Assembly: GCA_017548765.1 (NCBI GenBank)
Contig: JAFYZH010000092.1
Coordinates: 1-64,000, forward strand
DNA from: Lachnospiraceae bacterium
GTDB lineage: Bacteria; Bacillota; Clostridia; Lachnospirales; Lachnospiraceae
DNA length: 64,000 bases
Direction: 5' to 3'
The translations under genes and the position numbers were made by a program. The notes beneath the pieces were generated by a model. That model was not told where the DNA came from. It was given only the letters and a program-made list of their open reading frames with translations, and did not search any database. The stretch's first letter is position 1; each line of letters opens with the position of its first letter. This document shows, one piece after another, positions 7,305 through 15,784 of the stretch.

Positions 7305-8219
7305 TCAACGGTTTCTTAATTTCCGCAGCAGTTCCTCAAAATATTCCGGAAGCGCGGATTCAAACTCCATATATTCACCGGTCCTCGGATGGATGAAGCC
7401 GAGTTTATATGCATGGAGTACCTGACCTTCCAGGCCTTTGAACGGACATTTTTCCGGTCCGTAAACATCATCACCGACCAGCGGATGATGGATGGACGCC
7501 ATGTGCACGCGGATCTGGTGCGTACGTCCGGTCTCAAGCCTGCATTCGATCAGCGTATATTCACCGAAACGCTCCCGAACCATATAGTGCGTGATCGCTT
7601 CTTTACCGCCCGGTACGATCGCCATCTTCTTGCGGTCCTTCGGCGAACGACCCAGAGGAGCATTGACCGTGCCGTCCTCTTTTACGTTTCCATATACCAA
7701 AGCATAGTAACGACGCGTGATCGAATGCTCGGCGAGCTGCTTAGCGATCGCCTGGTGCGCAGTGTCATTCTTACACGCGATGATGATACCGGTCGTATTA
7801 CGGTCGATGCGGTGCACGATGCCGGGGCGCAGGACTCCGTTGATCCCGGACAGGTGATCCTTACAGTGGTACATCAAAGCATTGACCAGTGTATCCGTGT
7901 AATGGCCGGGTGCAGGATGCACGACCATATTCTTCGGTTTATTGATGAGGATCACGTCCTCATCCTCATATACGATATCGAGTTTGATATCCTGGGCGGG
8001 GATGTCCGGAACGACAGGATCCGGCACATCCATGGAAAGCACGTCTCCCTCTGCCGTGATATAACTCGGCTTTTGATACTTTCCGTTAACAGTGATATGT
8101 TTATCAACGATCAAATTCTTTATAAATGTCCGGGAAAAGTTCTCGTTAAGAAGGGCCAGACATTTGTCCAGCCTTTCCTCACTGCTCTCTTCGGTCACTG
8201 TATAAACGAGTTTGCTCAT
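7305..8219 (-). CDS. rluD: RluD-family 23S rRNA pseudouridine synthase
   Basis: Converts uridine to pseudouridine in 23S rRNA. The 304-residue protein has an N-terminal S4 RNA-binding domain (about 15-65, RLDKCLALLNENFSRTFIKN) and the RluA/RluD catalytic domain with the nucleophile Asp139 in HRIDRNTTG. Later family motifs are GRSPKDRKKMAI, ETGRTHQIRVHM and HAYKLGFIHP. The gene overlaps lspA by 4 bases, so translation is probably coupled; lspA-rluD is a common pair in Firmicutes. The closest family is RluD (positions 1911/1915/1917 in E. coli), but RluA/RluC-type specificity cannot be excluded. Confidence 0.92.
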   Translation of the reverse strand: MSKLVYTVTEESSEERLDKCLALLNENFSRTFIKNLIVDKHITVNGKYQKPSYITAEGDVLSMDVPDPVVPDIPAQDIKLDIVYEDEDVILINKPKNMVVHPAPGHYTDTLVNALMYHCKDHLSGINGVLRPGIVHRIDRNTTGIIIACKNDTAHQAIAKQLAEHSITRRYYALVYGNVKEDGTVNAPLGRSPKDRKKMAIVPGGKEAITHYMVRERFGEYTLIECRLETGRTHQIRVHMASIHHPLVGDDVYGPEKCPFKGLEGQVLHAYKLGFIHPRTGEYMEFESALPEYFEELLRKLRNR

Positions 8220-8824
8220 TTTTTATCCTCAGGATCTTCTTTGATCAGGACATCGTCTTTCTTCTTCCGGATCGAATACACATCGAGATCTTCATCCTTA
8301 TACACGAAGAAAAAGAAAATGACCAGCATGAAACATGATACGGTAACGTAGATATCTGCTACATTAAACACCGGGAAATCGATCGGCTCGAAATAGATCA
8401 TGTCGATGACAAAACCGCGTACGATGCGGTCATAGCAATTACCGATCGCACCCGCGGTCAATGTAACGGCCACGCTGAAGATCGGAATGTAACGTTTTGT
8501 ACAAGGCGTACGCAGGAAAACAAAAACAACGACGCCTAAAAGGATAGCGGTGATGATGTAAAAGATGATGAACTGTCCCTGCATCATTCCGAAGGCGCTG
8601 CCCCGGTTTTCGACATACGTTAAAGAAAGCACATTTCGAATTAAGGAAATGGGCTCTTTGCCATGTATATGTATGTCCGTCAGATGCTTCGTCCATTGAT
8701 CCAGGAAAAACAGGAAACCGAGCGAAACCAGACAGATCACCAAAACGATACGGCGATCCATCGGCTTTTGCGGCACCTTCTTTCCTTGCGGAAGGACGAG
8801 CCTGCCTTTGATCTCTTCACTCAT
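8216..8824 (-). CDS. lspA: lipoprotein signal peptidase (signal peptidase II)
   Basis: Membrane aspartyl protease that removes the signal peptide of prolipoproteins. The 202-residue protein has four membrane segments starting near residue 25. The catalytic aspartates are Asp132 in GAIGNCYDR and Asp157 in FNVADIYV. The early motifs DQWTK and ENRGSAFG are also present. It is longer than the usual 150-170 residues because of a 23-residue basic N-terminal tail and a charged C-terminal tail (RKKKDDVLIKEDPEDKK). At least two lipoproteins that it could process are encoded in this window (13139-14191 and 56989-58170). Confidence 0.95.
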   Translation of the reverse strand: MSEEIKGRLVLPQGKKVPQKPMDRRIVLVICLVSLGFLFFLDQWTKHLTDIHIHGKEPISLIRNVLSLTYVENRGSAFGMMQGQFIIFYIITAILLGVVVFVFLRTPCTKRYIPIFSVAVTLTAGAIGNCYDRIVRGFVIDMIYFEPIDFPVFNVADIYVTVSCFMLVIFFFFVYKDEDLDVYSIRKKKDDVLIKEDPEDKK

Positions 8825-8835
8825 ATATAAATACC

Positions 8836-9648
8836 TTAATTATCGTAGATTTGAATTTGGACTATTTGTCTGTCCTTTTTCGACTTTCCGAGAACTTCCG
8901 TAAAGCGAAAACGCCCAAAACCTCGTACCGAAACGATGTCTCCTTCCTTGATCGAAACATCGGGACGCAGGATCAAACGTGAATTTACAAAAACTCTCTT
9001 TGCGGGAAACAGCGCGCTCATCTTCGATCTGGACTCGGAAAATGCTGCTGAAACCAGCGCATCCAGTCGCAGAGAAGCCACACTGGCTTTTACTTCCCGA
9101 AATACAGGCTGATAAGAAACGATCAGATCCGCCGGCGCCGGTTCGCATACAACGGAAGTATGTTTCATTCGGTCCACACCGTCGATGATCAGTGATGCGA
9201 TCTCATCAGAGATCACAAATACCAGGATACTTCCCAAAGCATCATTCAAAAACAGAATATCACCGATACAGGAACGGTCGATATTCAGTCCCATGAGAGT
9301 GCCCAGCACATCACGATGCGACAATTTTTCGGCAAAACGACCATTCTTCGGGCGGATCGTAATCATAGAAAAAGGGGGCGCAGTATCTTCAAAATACTGA
9401 GCACCCCTCGGATAAAAACAGGCCACTCTCCGTTCGGCAAATTCATGTCCGCCGTCCATATGAACATCCACGCCTGCGAAGGCCTGAACATCTTCTGCGA
9501 TCAACGACTGCTCAGCGAGATTAAGAAACCGACTGAACATCGGTACTGCTCTCTGCTCACAGCGATATGCCAAATCCATCAAATGACGCTTTGTAAGAAG
9601 TAATTCCGCTGTATCATCCGCGGGATTATGTCTTTGATCAATACTCAT
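8836..9648 (-). CDS. ylmH: YlmH family S4-domain RNA-binding protein
   Basis: The 270-residue protein matches YlmH, encoded in the division cluster of many Firmicutes. It has an N-terminal YlmH-type domain (HLMDLAYRCEQRAVPMFSRFL..) and a C-terminal S4 RNA-binding domain (about 185-245: LRLDALVSAAFSESRSKMSALFPAKRVFVN). S4 YlmH proteins bind ribosomes and have been linked to rescue of stalled 50S subunits; I infer that role by family only. The start overlaps the end of sepF by 11 bases, so the two are co-translated. Confidence 0.88.
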   Translation of the reverse strand: MSIDQRHNPADDTAELLLTKRHLMDLAYRCEQRAVPMFSRFLNLAEQSLIAEDVQAFAGVDVHMDGGHEFAERRVACFYPRGAQYFEDTAPPFSMITIRPKNGRFAEKLSHRDVLGTLMGLNIDRSCIGDILFLNDALGSILVFVISDEIASLIIDGVDRMKHTSVVCEPAPADLIVSYQPVFREVKASVASLRLDALVSAAFSESRSKMSALFPAKRVFVNSRLILRPDVSIKEGDIVSVRGFGRFRFTEVLGKSKKDRQIVQIQIYDN

Positions 9649-10270
9649 TATATCGGGTCGTGCGGAAACTGCCGGTTGAAGTTTCTAAGCCCTTAGCATC
9701 GCCCTTGAAGTCACCGGAAAGCTGAACATGGATCGGGCTGAATACGAAGATACTGCTTGCGATCGTGTCGAGATTGCATCCCATGCAATAGCTTGCGCCG
9801 GAAATGTAATCAAATACATGCTGTGCGAGTTCATTGTTCAAACCATCGAGATTTAAGATAACGGTCTTGCCTTCTTTAAGTGCATCGATCGCTGCCTTAG
9901 CATCTTCATCGTTCTTCGGCTTGATCAAACTGATCTCGTTCACATTCATGGTACGAGGGTTCAATTTAGCTACACCTCCTGTTGAAACCTGACGAGGTCC
10001 AAAACTACGAGGAGCAGGCTCGGCTTCCTTAGCTTTGCGGGAAAAATCAGGTGAAGCATATGTCTTTGCAGGTGCCTCATCCAGCTCGTCTTCTTCCTCT
10101 GAATATCTTTCCTTCTTCTTGCGGAAAAATCTCGACTTCTTAGGTGCCGCAAATTCCTCATCTTCTTCTTCCAACTCATCTTCGAAGTCTTCATCGTCAA
10201 AATCATCGTAATCTGAGTCAGGATTGATCTTGAAAATGTTCTTGAAGTTGAAGTTCTCCATAAATCCCAT
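9638..10270 (-). CDS. sepF: SepF cell-division protein
   Basis: Membrane-associated partner of FtsZ that bends and anchors the Z-ring. The 210-residue protein has a short amphipathic N-terminus (GFMENFNFKNIFKI), a very acidic low-complexity linker (about 18-75, rich in D/E with an RFFRKKKE patch) and the conserved SepF core at about 110-195 (NEISLIKPKNDEDAKAAIDA, VILNLDGL, AQHVFDYISGASY, IFVFSPIHVQL). Ribosome-binding site GGAGGG lies upstream. Neighbours yggS and ylmH match the usual Firmicutes order; ylmG and divIVA, often in the same cluster, are absent. Confidence 0.93.
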   Translation of the reverse strand: MGFMENFNFKNIFKINPDSDYDDFDDEDFEDELEEEDEEFAAPKKSRFFRKKKERYSEEEDELDEAPAKTYASPDFSRKAKEAEPAPRSFGPRQVSTGGVAKLNPRTMNVNEISLIKPKNDEDAKAAIDALKEGKTVILNLDGLNNELAQHVFDYISGASYCMGCNLDTIASSIFVFSPIHVQLSGDFKGDAKGLETSTGSFRTTRYNEY

Positions 10271-10344
10271 AGTTTTTTTCTCCCTCCGAAATAATCATAA
10301 TCTATATACGTCGATGTATCGTTCTTGTTATCCGCATGTATGAC

Positions 10345-11055
10345 TCACGATTTGATGGAGTAGTCTCTCTCACCGAAAATACCGGTTCCGACCCTTACCA
10401 TGGTCGCCCCTTCCTCGACGGCAACCTCAAAATCGTTGGTCATTCCCATGGACAAAACATCCATACATACATTATGTGCTTTTTTCGACCGATTGTCAAG
10501 GAAAACTTTGTGCAAATCTTGAAAAATTTTACGATTTTCTTCGGGATTTTCCACATACGGAGCGATCGTCATCAGACCCCGTATGCGAAGGCTTGAAAAA
10601 GCGGCGATCTTGTCGATCATTTCGGGGACTTGTTCGAGGGAGATTCCGAACTTTGTCTCCTCATTTGCCACATTAACTTCCAGCAGGATATCGACCGTTA
10701 CACCCCTCTTTTTTGCCTCTTTATCGATCTCTGTGGCTAAACGCTCGGAATCAACAGAATGTATAAGAGAGGGCTGATTTTGACCTATTATATACTTTAC
10801 CTTGTTTCGCTGCAAATGACCGATCAGGTGCCATTCGGTGTCTTCGGGCATCTGGGGAACCTTATCGCAAAGCTCCTGAACTTTGTTTTCACCAAATATT
10901 CTCTGCCCTGCATCATAAGCTTCTCTAAGCATGCTGACAGGCTTGGTTTTACTGACTGCGATAAGGGTGATTTCAGAGGGATTCCGGCCGCTTTTAATAG
11001 CAGATTTTTCGATCCTTTGTTTTATATCAAATAAATTTTCTTTAACACTAATCAT
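10345..11055 (-). CDS. yggS: YggS-family PLP homeostasis protein
   Basis: Non-catalytic pyridoxal-phosphate-binding protein (YggS/YlmE/PROSC family) that buffers free PLP and affects amino-acid and keto-acid balance. The 236-residue TIM-barrel has the PLP lysine in LIAVSKTKP (about residue 35). Family motifs GENKVQEL, WHLIGHLQRNK, SLRIRGLMTIAP and SMGMTNDFEVAVEEGATMVRVGTGIFG are intact. Its start codon overlaps the stop of the upstream HlyD-like gene in TAATG. It sits directly upstream of sepF as in many Gram-positives. Confidence 0.94.
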   Translation of the reverse strand: MISVKENLFDIKQRIEKSAIKSGRNPSEITLIAVSKTKPVSMLREAYDAGQRIFGENKVQELCDKVPQMPEDTEWHLIGHLQRNKVKYIIGQNQPSLIHSVDSERLATEIDKEAKKRGVTVDILLEVNVANEETKFGISLEQVPEMIDKIAAFSSLRIRGLMTIAPYVENPEENRKIFQDLHKVFLDNRSKKAHNVCMDVLSMGMTNDFEVAVEEGATMVRVGTGIFGERDYSIKS

Positions 11056-12512
11056 TAGTAGACGAAATCTCCTTCTTCATAGTCTGAAGCGTTGTTGGAA
11101 ATGCGCTCATATTCCTTCACGGTGAACGGTGCATCCTTATCGATGATGTAATATCCGTCTCCGGTCGTATATATGATCTCGACCGGCTTGAAAACGGTAT
11201 ATCCGCGGTCGATATTATATACCCCCTTGATCTTCGCTGTATTAAACAGGCGATAGCGCAGGTTTACACTGGAAGCATTTTCCGTTGAAGGATCATACGG
11301 GATATCATCATCGGGTTTATAGTATAACTCATCTCCGCTCTCGAGATCCGAGCCCGAGATAACATACTCGTCTTCCGTGGTCTTGATGATGGATACCTGG
11401 CGCTTCGACAGAGAACCGTTATCGGTATAAACCATCATATACGGGTTCGCCTTGGAAGTGTTCACGTAATCCTTGGGTACGGAGAAGTATTCTTTCTCCG
11501 TTACAGCTTCTTTGGGGATCTTGTAGCCCGATATATTGCTGTCCGCGATCTGGATATTTACAAAGCGCAGATTGAGGAACGGATAACCGTTACCAGCGAA
11601 ATCGACCTTTGCATAGCGTTTTCCGTCTGCTCCTGAGAAGTGAGAATAGGCTCCCTCCAGGGTAACACCCTCTTCTTTGAAGATGATGCTGATCCTCTGG
11701 GTCAGGAAATACTGAAGTTTATCTTCCTCTTCGAGGGGGAAGATCACGGAAAATGCATCCGAGTTTACGATACGATACAAAGGCGCGTCTTTCTCGACGT
11801 ATGAACCTGCAGGGATCTTCTTTAATTCGTATTTGGATTTATTGAACAGGCTGCCATTGATCTCGTCCTGTTTGAGAGATACATAATTATCGTAACTGAA
11901 CATCACGATGCCGGGAACGGTACTGCGGATGGCTTCGAAGACGGATTCTCCTTTTGCATTCTTGGAGATCTGATCATATACATCGGTATTCAAAAGGTCC
12001 ATCAGATCCGTTGTGATGTCGTATTTGCCATAATACAGGCGGGAATAATCCGAGATCTCAAAGTTCTGGTTAAACTGGGCCAGCACCTTCTGGAAGCCTT
12101 TTAAAGTATCTGAGGAGAGATCGTTGTTATTATGGGCTTTCAACTCCTCTTCCATCCTCTTGAAGAAGTCACCCTTCGCATCCATCGTACATACGATCGA
12201 CGTAGCTCCGATACGCTCTCCGTTTTTGGTGTAGTAGTTCATGTAGCCGTCCATCGGACTGGTCACGATACTCTCATCTCGTAAGATGACGGCCGAATAG
12301 ATATTCGATGTACTGTTGCTTCCGCTGATGACCTGGAAAGAGGAAACTGAGCGGTGATCGTTCAGACGGAAGATCGAGATTACGAAATATAATATGCATA
12401 TAGCTAAGGCGATCAAAGCCCAATACGGCAGGTACATGTCATTTTTCATGGCCCTTTGGCTGCGCAGATCGTTTTTTGAATGTCGGATATGATGTTCGTT
12501 ACTACGGCTCAA
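11055..12512 (-). CDS. HlyD-like membrane-anchored protein of the ylm cluster
   Basis: A 485-residue protein with a basic cytoplasmic N-terminus, one transmembrane segment (about 29-46, YWALIALAICILYFVISIF) and a large extracytoplasmic region. It resembles periplasmic-adaptor/HlyD-type proteins: a barrel-sandwich half near 75-110 (SAVILRDESIVTSPMDGYMNYY.. NGERIGA), a helical stretch, a second half near 210-265 (GIVMFSYDNYV .. IPAGSYVEKDAPLYRIV) and beta-barrel-like segments after it. No ABC transporter or outer-membrane partner is encoded nearby, which is odd for a real efflux adaptor. It is translationally coupled to yggS and sits with sepF, so an envelope or division role is possible. That is inference; family assignment is by pattern only. 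Confidence 0.6.
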   Translation of the reverse strand: MSRSNEHHIRHSKNDLRSQRAMKNDMYLPYWALIALAICILYFVISIFRLNDHRSVSSFQVISGSNSTSNIYSAVILRDESIVTSPMDGYMNYYTKNGERIGATSIVCTMDAKGDFFKRMEEELKAHNNNDLSSDTLKGFQKVLAQFNQNFEISDYSRLYYGKYDITTDLMDLLNTDVYDQISKNAKGESVFEAIRSTVPGIVMFSYDNYVSLKQDEINGSLFNKSKYELKKIPAGSYVEKDAPLYRIVNSDAFSVIFPLEEEDKLQYFLTQRISIIFKEEGVTLEGAYSHFSGADGKRYAKVDFAGNGYPFLNLRFVNIQIADSNISGYKIPKEAVTEKEYFSVPKDYVNTSKANPYMMVYTDNGSLSKRQVSIIKTTEDEYVISGSDLESGDELYYKPDDDIPYDPSTENASSVNLRYRLFNTAKIKGVYNIDRGYTVFKPVEIIYTTGDGYYIIDKDAPFTVKEYERISNNASDYEEGDFVY

Positions 12513-12551
12513 GGCTTCGACCTCCTTTCGTGATATTTCTCATTCCCTTTA

Positions 12552-12580
12552 GAAAAAGGGCTGCGATAACGCACCCCTTT
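12552..12580 (-). terminator. probable terminator after the small P-loop gene
   Basis: Minus-strand AAAGGG (12575-12580) pairs with CCCTTT (12555-12560), with inner GCG/CGC pairing, followed by TTC. It lies between the P-loop gene stop (12596) and the HlyD-like gene start (12512). Confidence 0.5.
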
Positions 12581-12595
12581 ATCCATTAACGTTTA

Positions 12596-13021
12596 TTACA
12601 GTGACAATGTTACGAATTGTTTAATATACTCCGGCAGATCCGCTTCATCCAGTGAAATGGAAAGGACGAATGAAACATGGAATTTTTCACTCATGGAATA
12701 CAGAGTACTGATGGCTTCGGAAAGACGACTCAAATCGTTTTCAAGTTTTGAAATGGTGAGGAAACTGTCAAAATAGATCTTATCCAGATCGTAATCCTGT
12801 GCGATCAGACCGGATACAAATCCGATAAACGACTCATAAGAAGAAACCGGATAACTGTAAACGTTGATAAGTCGGATCTGATTATTCAACTCATACATGT
12901 GTTTTGTGGATTTATCCACGTAGCAGATGGTTCCGCGCGTTTCTTCCATCGCTTGATTTGCCTTCTCGAGAAGGTACTTTGTCTTCCCTTTTCCTTTTCT
13001 ACCGGTTATAATTTCAATCAT
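12596..13021 (-). CDS. small P-loop NTPase-like protein of unknown function
   Basis: 141 residues. I do not recognise a named family. The N-terminus MIEIITGRKGKGKTKYLLEK is a Walker A/P-loop, and LDKIYFDSFL near residue 80 could be the Walker B strand. Late strands (HVSFVLSIS) complete a minimal nucleotide-binding core. It resembles short ATPase domains found in Clostridia between cell-envelope genes, but no partner domain is present. It has its own strong promoter (13082-13110) and a probable terminator, so it forms a single-gene unit between the shape cluster and the division cluster. Confidence 0.65.
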   Translation of the reverse strand: MIEIITGRKGKGKTKYLLEKANQAMEETRGTICYVDKSTKHMYELNNQIRLINVYSYPVSSYESFIGFVSGLIAQDYDLDKIYFDSFLTISKLENDLSRLSEAISTLYSMSEKFHVSFVLSISLDEADLPEYIKQFVTLSL

Positions 13022-13081
13022 GTGTTAGTCCTCCGTTTTCGTTTATTTTGAATTCAACTTTCACGTCTCAACCATGGTTTA

Positions 13082-13110
13082 ATTATACATCAAACCGGCT
13101 CTGAATGCAA
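13082..13110 (-). promoter_or_regulatory. SigA promoter for the P-loop gene
   Basis: Minus-strand TTGCAT (13105-13110), a 17-base spacer and a perfect TATAAT (13082-13087). The predicted start of transcription is about 55 bases before the ATG at 13021. Confidence 0.75.
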
Positions 13111-13138
13111 CACAAAAAGACAAAAAGAATCCTCTTTC

Positions 13139-14191
13139 TTAGTAGATGGCCGGAATGCGTGTGACCAGATATTGCATCTGTTCGTAGCAGTGTTCATAGG
13201 ACGTGCAACCTGCCAAAAGTGCCAGATACATGGTCCCGTAATAGTCGCGGAACACACAGCATATCTGGGTCGGTGCGGATGAGGCGGGCTCGCAGATACC
13301 GCCGATCAGCTCGAGGTTCAGATGCTCGGGAAGTGCATAGTTTTCTTCTGTATTATAGTACGGCAGCGCAGAGTTCCAATTTACGCTCAGCGGTTCACTC
13401 TTGCTGTTCTGGTAGGTGCAAAAATAGACCTGTTTGGATATGATCTCGGTAAATGTGGGATACTTTTCAATCATTTCCCGTGTGACTGTGAAAACATCTA
13501 ATAAGGTAGTCTCCTGCTTCGATCCGTTTACGGGATATCCGTAAATATTCGAAAACTCGGTCGACTTCAGATTTAAGTCTTCGGACAATGCGTTCATGTT
13601 CTTTACAAAGGAAGATATGCTGCCGCCCGGATGTCCCAAAGCTAAAGCGATCACGGCATCATTTGCACAATACATTAAAGAAGCATACAGGAGATCTTCG
13701 ATCTTATAGGTATCATCCTTTTGAAATTTGCAACGCACCAGGTTACTGCTTAAGTTATTCGTGTCCTGGGAGATCGATATAGTGCGGCTCAGATCGTCTT
13801 CCTCGCTAAAGACAACATAGGCTGCGAAAAGTTTCGTGAAATTCCCGGCAGGGATGGCGGTCAGCGCCTGTTTGCTGAGGATCACTTCACCGTTTGTCAG
13901 GTTAACCAAAAGCGCCTGACCTGCAGTGATCTCAGACGTGTCATATTCGCTGTCATCTTTGATGAATATCGTGTTACCGGATACTCCGTCTACTCTTTTC
14001 ACTGGTTTATCAATGTCATTTGTATAGGAAAACTCTGCTGTAGCGTCCGCTTCTTTCGTATCACCCATGGGCGTATAGGGCTTCATGATATTGTCTTTTG
14101 AAGTACATCCCGTGATACAAAAGCAAAGCAAACATGCGGCCAATATAAGCGAGATCGACGCATGTAATGATCGAAAGCATTTACGCATCAT
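13139..14191 (-). CDS. DD-carboxypeptidase-like lipoprotein, catalytic motifs lost
   Basis: 350 residues. The fold reads as a D-alanyl-D-alanine carboxypeptidase (peptidase S11): QALLVNLTNGEVILSKQAL, then IPAGNFTKLFAAYVVF, YKIEDLLYASLMYCANDAVIAL and LNLKSTEFSNIYGYP line up with that family. All three penicilloyl-serine motifs are changed. SxxK reads N117-F-T-K, SxN reads C175-A-N, and the KTG region reads GICEP (about 298-302). It should not act as a peptidase. A lipobox (ITG-C29) predicts an outer-surface lipoprotein. The start at 14191 is chosen because ATGATG there follows GGAGGGAGG by 7 bases and overlaps the mgsA stop by 4 bases; the longer frame to 14293 runs inside mgsA and has no signal sequence at its start. 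A binding or scaffold role in the wall is inferred. Confidence 0.8.
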   Translation of the reverse strand: MMRKCFRSLHASISLILAACLLCFCITGCTSKDNIMKPYTPMGDTKEADATAEFSYTNDIDKPVKRVDGVSGNTIFIKDDSEYDTSEITAGQALLVNLTNGEVILSKQALTAIPAGNFTKLFAAYVVFSEEDDLSRTISISQDTNNLSSNLVRCKFQKDDTYKIEDLLYASLMYCANDAVIALALGHPGGSISSFVKNMNALSEDLNLKSTEFSNIYGYPVNGSKQETTLLDVFTVTREMIEKYPTFTEIISKQVYFCTYQNSKSEPLSVNWNSALPYYNTEENYALPEHLNLELIGGICEPASSAPTQICCVFRDYYGTMYLALLAGCTSYEHCYEQMQYLVTRIPAIY

Positions 14192-14583
14192 TTGTAAGCC
14201 TCCCTCCAGTCGAGATCGCCGCGTTCCAAAGCTTTGATCAGAAGCTCGGCGGTAGCGAGGTTCGTCGCCAACGGTATGCTGTGTACATCGCATAAAGCGA
14301 TCACGGCATGCGCATCGGGCTCTCCCCTCTTCGCACTAAGCGGATCACGTAAGAAGATCACCATATCGATACCGTTGTTTTCGATCATGGCTCCGAGCTG
14401 GGTCTCGCCGCCTAAGTGGCCGGCATTGAATTTATTGACCGTAAGGCCGGAAGCATTTTCGATCAACTGACCGGTCGTCGCAGTCGCGTATAAGGTATGC
14501 TTACTAAGTATACCGCGATAAGCGATACACAGGTTCTGCATCAATACTTTCTTCGCATCATGCGCGATAAATCCTATGTTCAT
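14188..14583 (-). CDS. mgsA: methylglyoxal synthase
   Basis: Converts dihydroxyacetone phosphate to methylglyoxal and phosphate, a bypass of lower glycolysis. The 131-residue protein has the family landmarks: N-terminal IGFIAHDAKK, ATATTGQLIE, GHLGGETQLGAMI, MVIFLRDPLSAKRGEPD (with the catalytic Asp region) and IPLATNLATAELLI. It lies 10 bases after rodA and overlaps the next gene by 4 bases. mgsA after rodA is the common order in Clostridia. Confidence 0.95.
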   Translation of the reverse strand: MNIGFIAHDAKKVLMQNLCIAYRGILSKHTLYATATTGQLIENASGLTVNKFNAGHLGGETQLGAMIENNGIDMVIFLRDPLSAKRGEPDAHAVIALCDVHSIPLATNLATAELLIKALERGDLDWREAYK

Positions 14584-14593
14584 GTTTTCTCCT

Positions 14594-15748
14594 TTACAGA
14601 TCGCTGAAAATGCTCTCTTTCTTTTCCTTCTTCTTACGCTGCAGACCGACGTTCAAAACCAGTCCCAGCAACATGAAACTACTGATGATCGAACTTAAGC
14701 CGTAACTTACGAACGGCAAAGGAAGCCCCGTGTTGGGCATGAGCCAGAGGTTAACGGCTACATGGATAAATGTCTGGTAGGTAAAGAAACTTGCAACACC
14801 GACGCAGATCAAACGGCCTCCGAGACTGTCGGCGTTTTTTGCGATGACCATGATCTCGATGATCAATGCGATGAAGAGGCCCAGGATGATCATACAGCCG
14901 ACAAATCCGAGCTCTTCTCCCGCTATGGTGAAGATAAAGTCTGTCTGTGCCTCAGACAGATAGTTACCGTTTTTAACCGATTCAAAGCTGGTCGTATTGA
15001 GACCCTTTCCCCAGAAACCGCCGCTGCCGATCGCCATGACGGCATTTTCCTGCTGATAGATCTTATCCTGGTATTTCTGCGGATCAACGAAGGAAAGGAT
15101 ACGATTTACCTGGTATTGTTTAAGGAAGAGGTTATCTCCGTTCAGCAACGAATAGATAAACCAAACGCCTGCAGGAACGACAACGGCCAATGCGATCGCG
15201 ATGATCTTATAACTGAGTTTAGCGACATAGATCATGGTGAGGATGGCCATCGTACACAGGATCGTCGTCGAAAGGTCGGGCTGGATCACGATCAGTAGAA
15301 GCTGCGGCGCGATCAGAGCCACGATCATACCCCAGGTAAGCGGTGAATTCACATGTTTCTTACGATAATTCAATACGGCCGCGAGGTTCAGAACGATCGC
15401 GATCTTTGAAAACTCGGAAGGCTGTACACGACCGATCACGGGAAGGTCGACCCAACGCTTCGCACCGAGAGTCGTATTACCGAAGAAGCGTACCATCAAC
15501 AACAGGACCAAACTGGTTCCGAAAACGATGGGCCACGCTTTGAAAAAGAAGTTGTAATCGACCAGCATCATGACAGTCATAGCCAGGACACCGACTGCGA
15601 TACCGAAGAGCTGTCTTTGGGGCATGCTCTGGTAATCGATATTATCCTTCGTGGCGCTGCGGATCAAAAGGAAGCCGATAGCGCAAAGCAGGATAACGAT
15701 GATAATGATACGAACGTTTAAGTTCTTCAGGTTATACTTCTTGAACAT
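14594..15748 (-). CDS. rodA: RodA-type SEDS peptidoglycan glycosyltransferase
   Basis: Polytopic membrane enzyme of the FtsW/RodA/SpoVE family that polymerises lipid II together with a class B PBP. The 384-residue protein shows about ten membrane segments, the GAKRWVDLPVIGRVQPSEFSK motif, PDLSTTILC, NRILSFVDPQ, QQENAVMAIGSGGFWGKGL and the C-terminal LPLPFVSYGLSS. I call it RodA rather than FtsW because it lies in the mreC-mreD-PBP2-minD cluster. Ribosome-binding site GGAGG lies close to the ATG. Confidence 0.9.
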   Translation of the reverse strand: MFKKYNLKNLNVRIIIIVILLCAIGFLLIRSATKDNIDYQSMPQRQLFGIAVGVLAMTVMMLVDYNFFFKAWPIVFGTSLVLLLMVRFFGNTTLGAKRWVDLPVIGRVQPSEFSKIAIVLNLAAVLNYRKKHVNSPLTWGMIVALIAPQLLLIVIQPDLSTTILCTMAILTMIYVAKLSYKIIAIALAVVVPAGVWFIYSLLNGDNLFLKQYQVNRILSFVDPQKYQDKIYQQENAVMAIGSGGFWGKGLNTTSFESVKNGNYLSEAQTDFIFTIAGEELGFVGCMIILGLFIALIIEIMVIAKNADSLGGRLICVGVASFFTYQTFIHVAVNLWLMPNTGLPLPFVSYGLSSIISSFMLLGLVLNVGLQRKKKEKKESIFSDL

Positions 15749-15784
15749 ACTGCCTCCTTTCTCCGTATTTCGTCATCTTTCAGA

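Noticed and set aside
14192..14293. Longer N-terminus of the DD-carboxypeptidase-like protein
   Set aside because: It lies inside mgsA and would place the signal peptide internally; the ATG at 14191 has a strong ribosome-binding site and a 4-base overlap.
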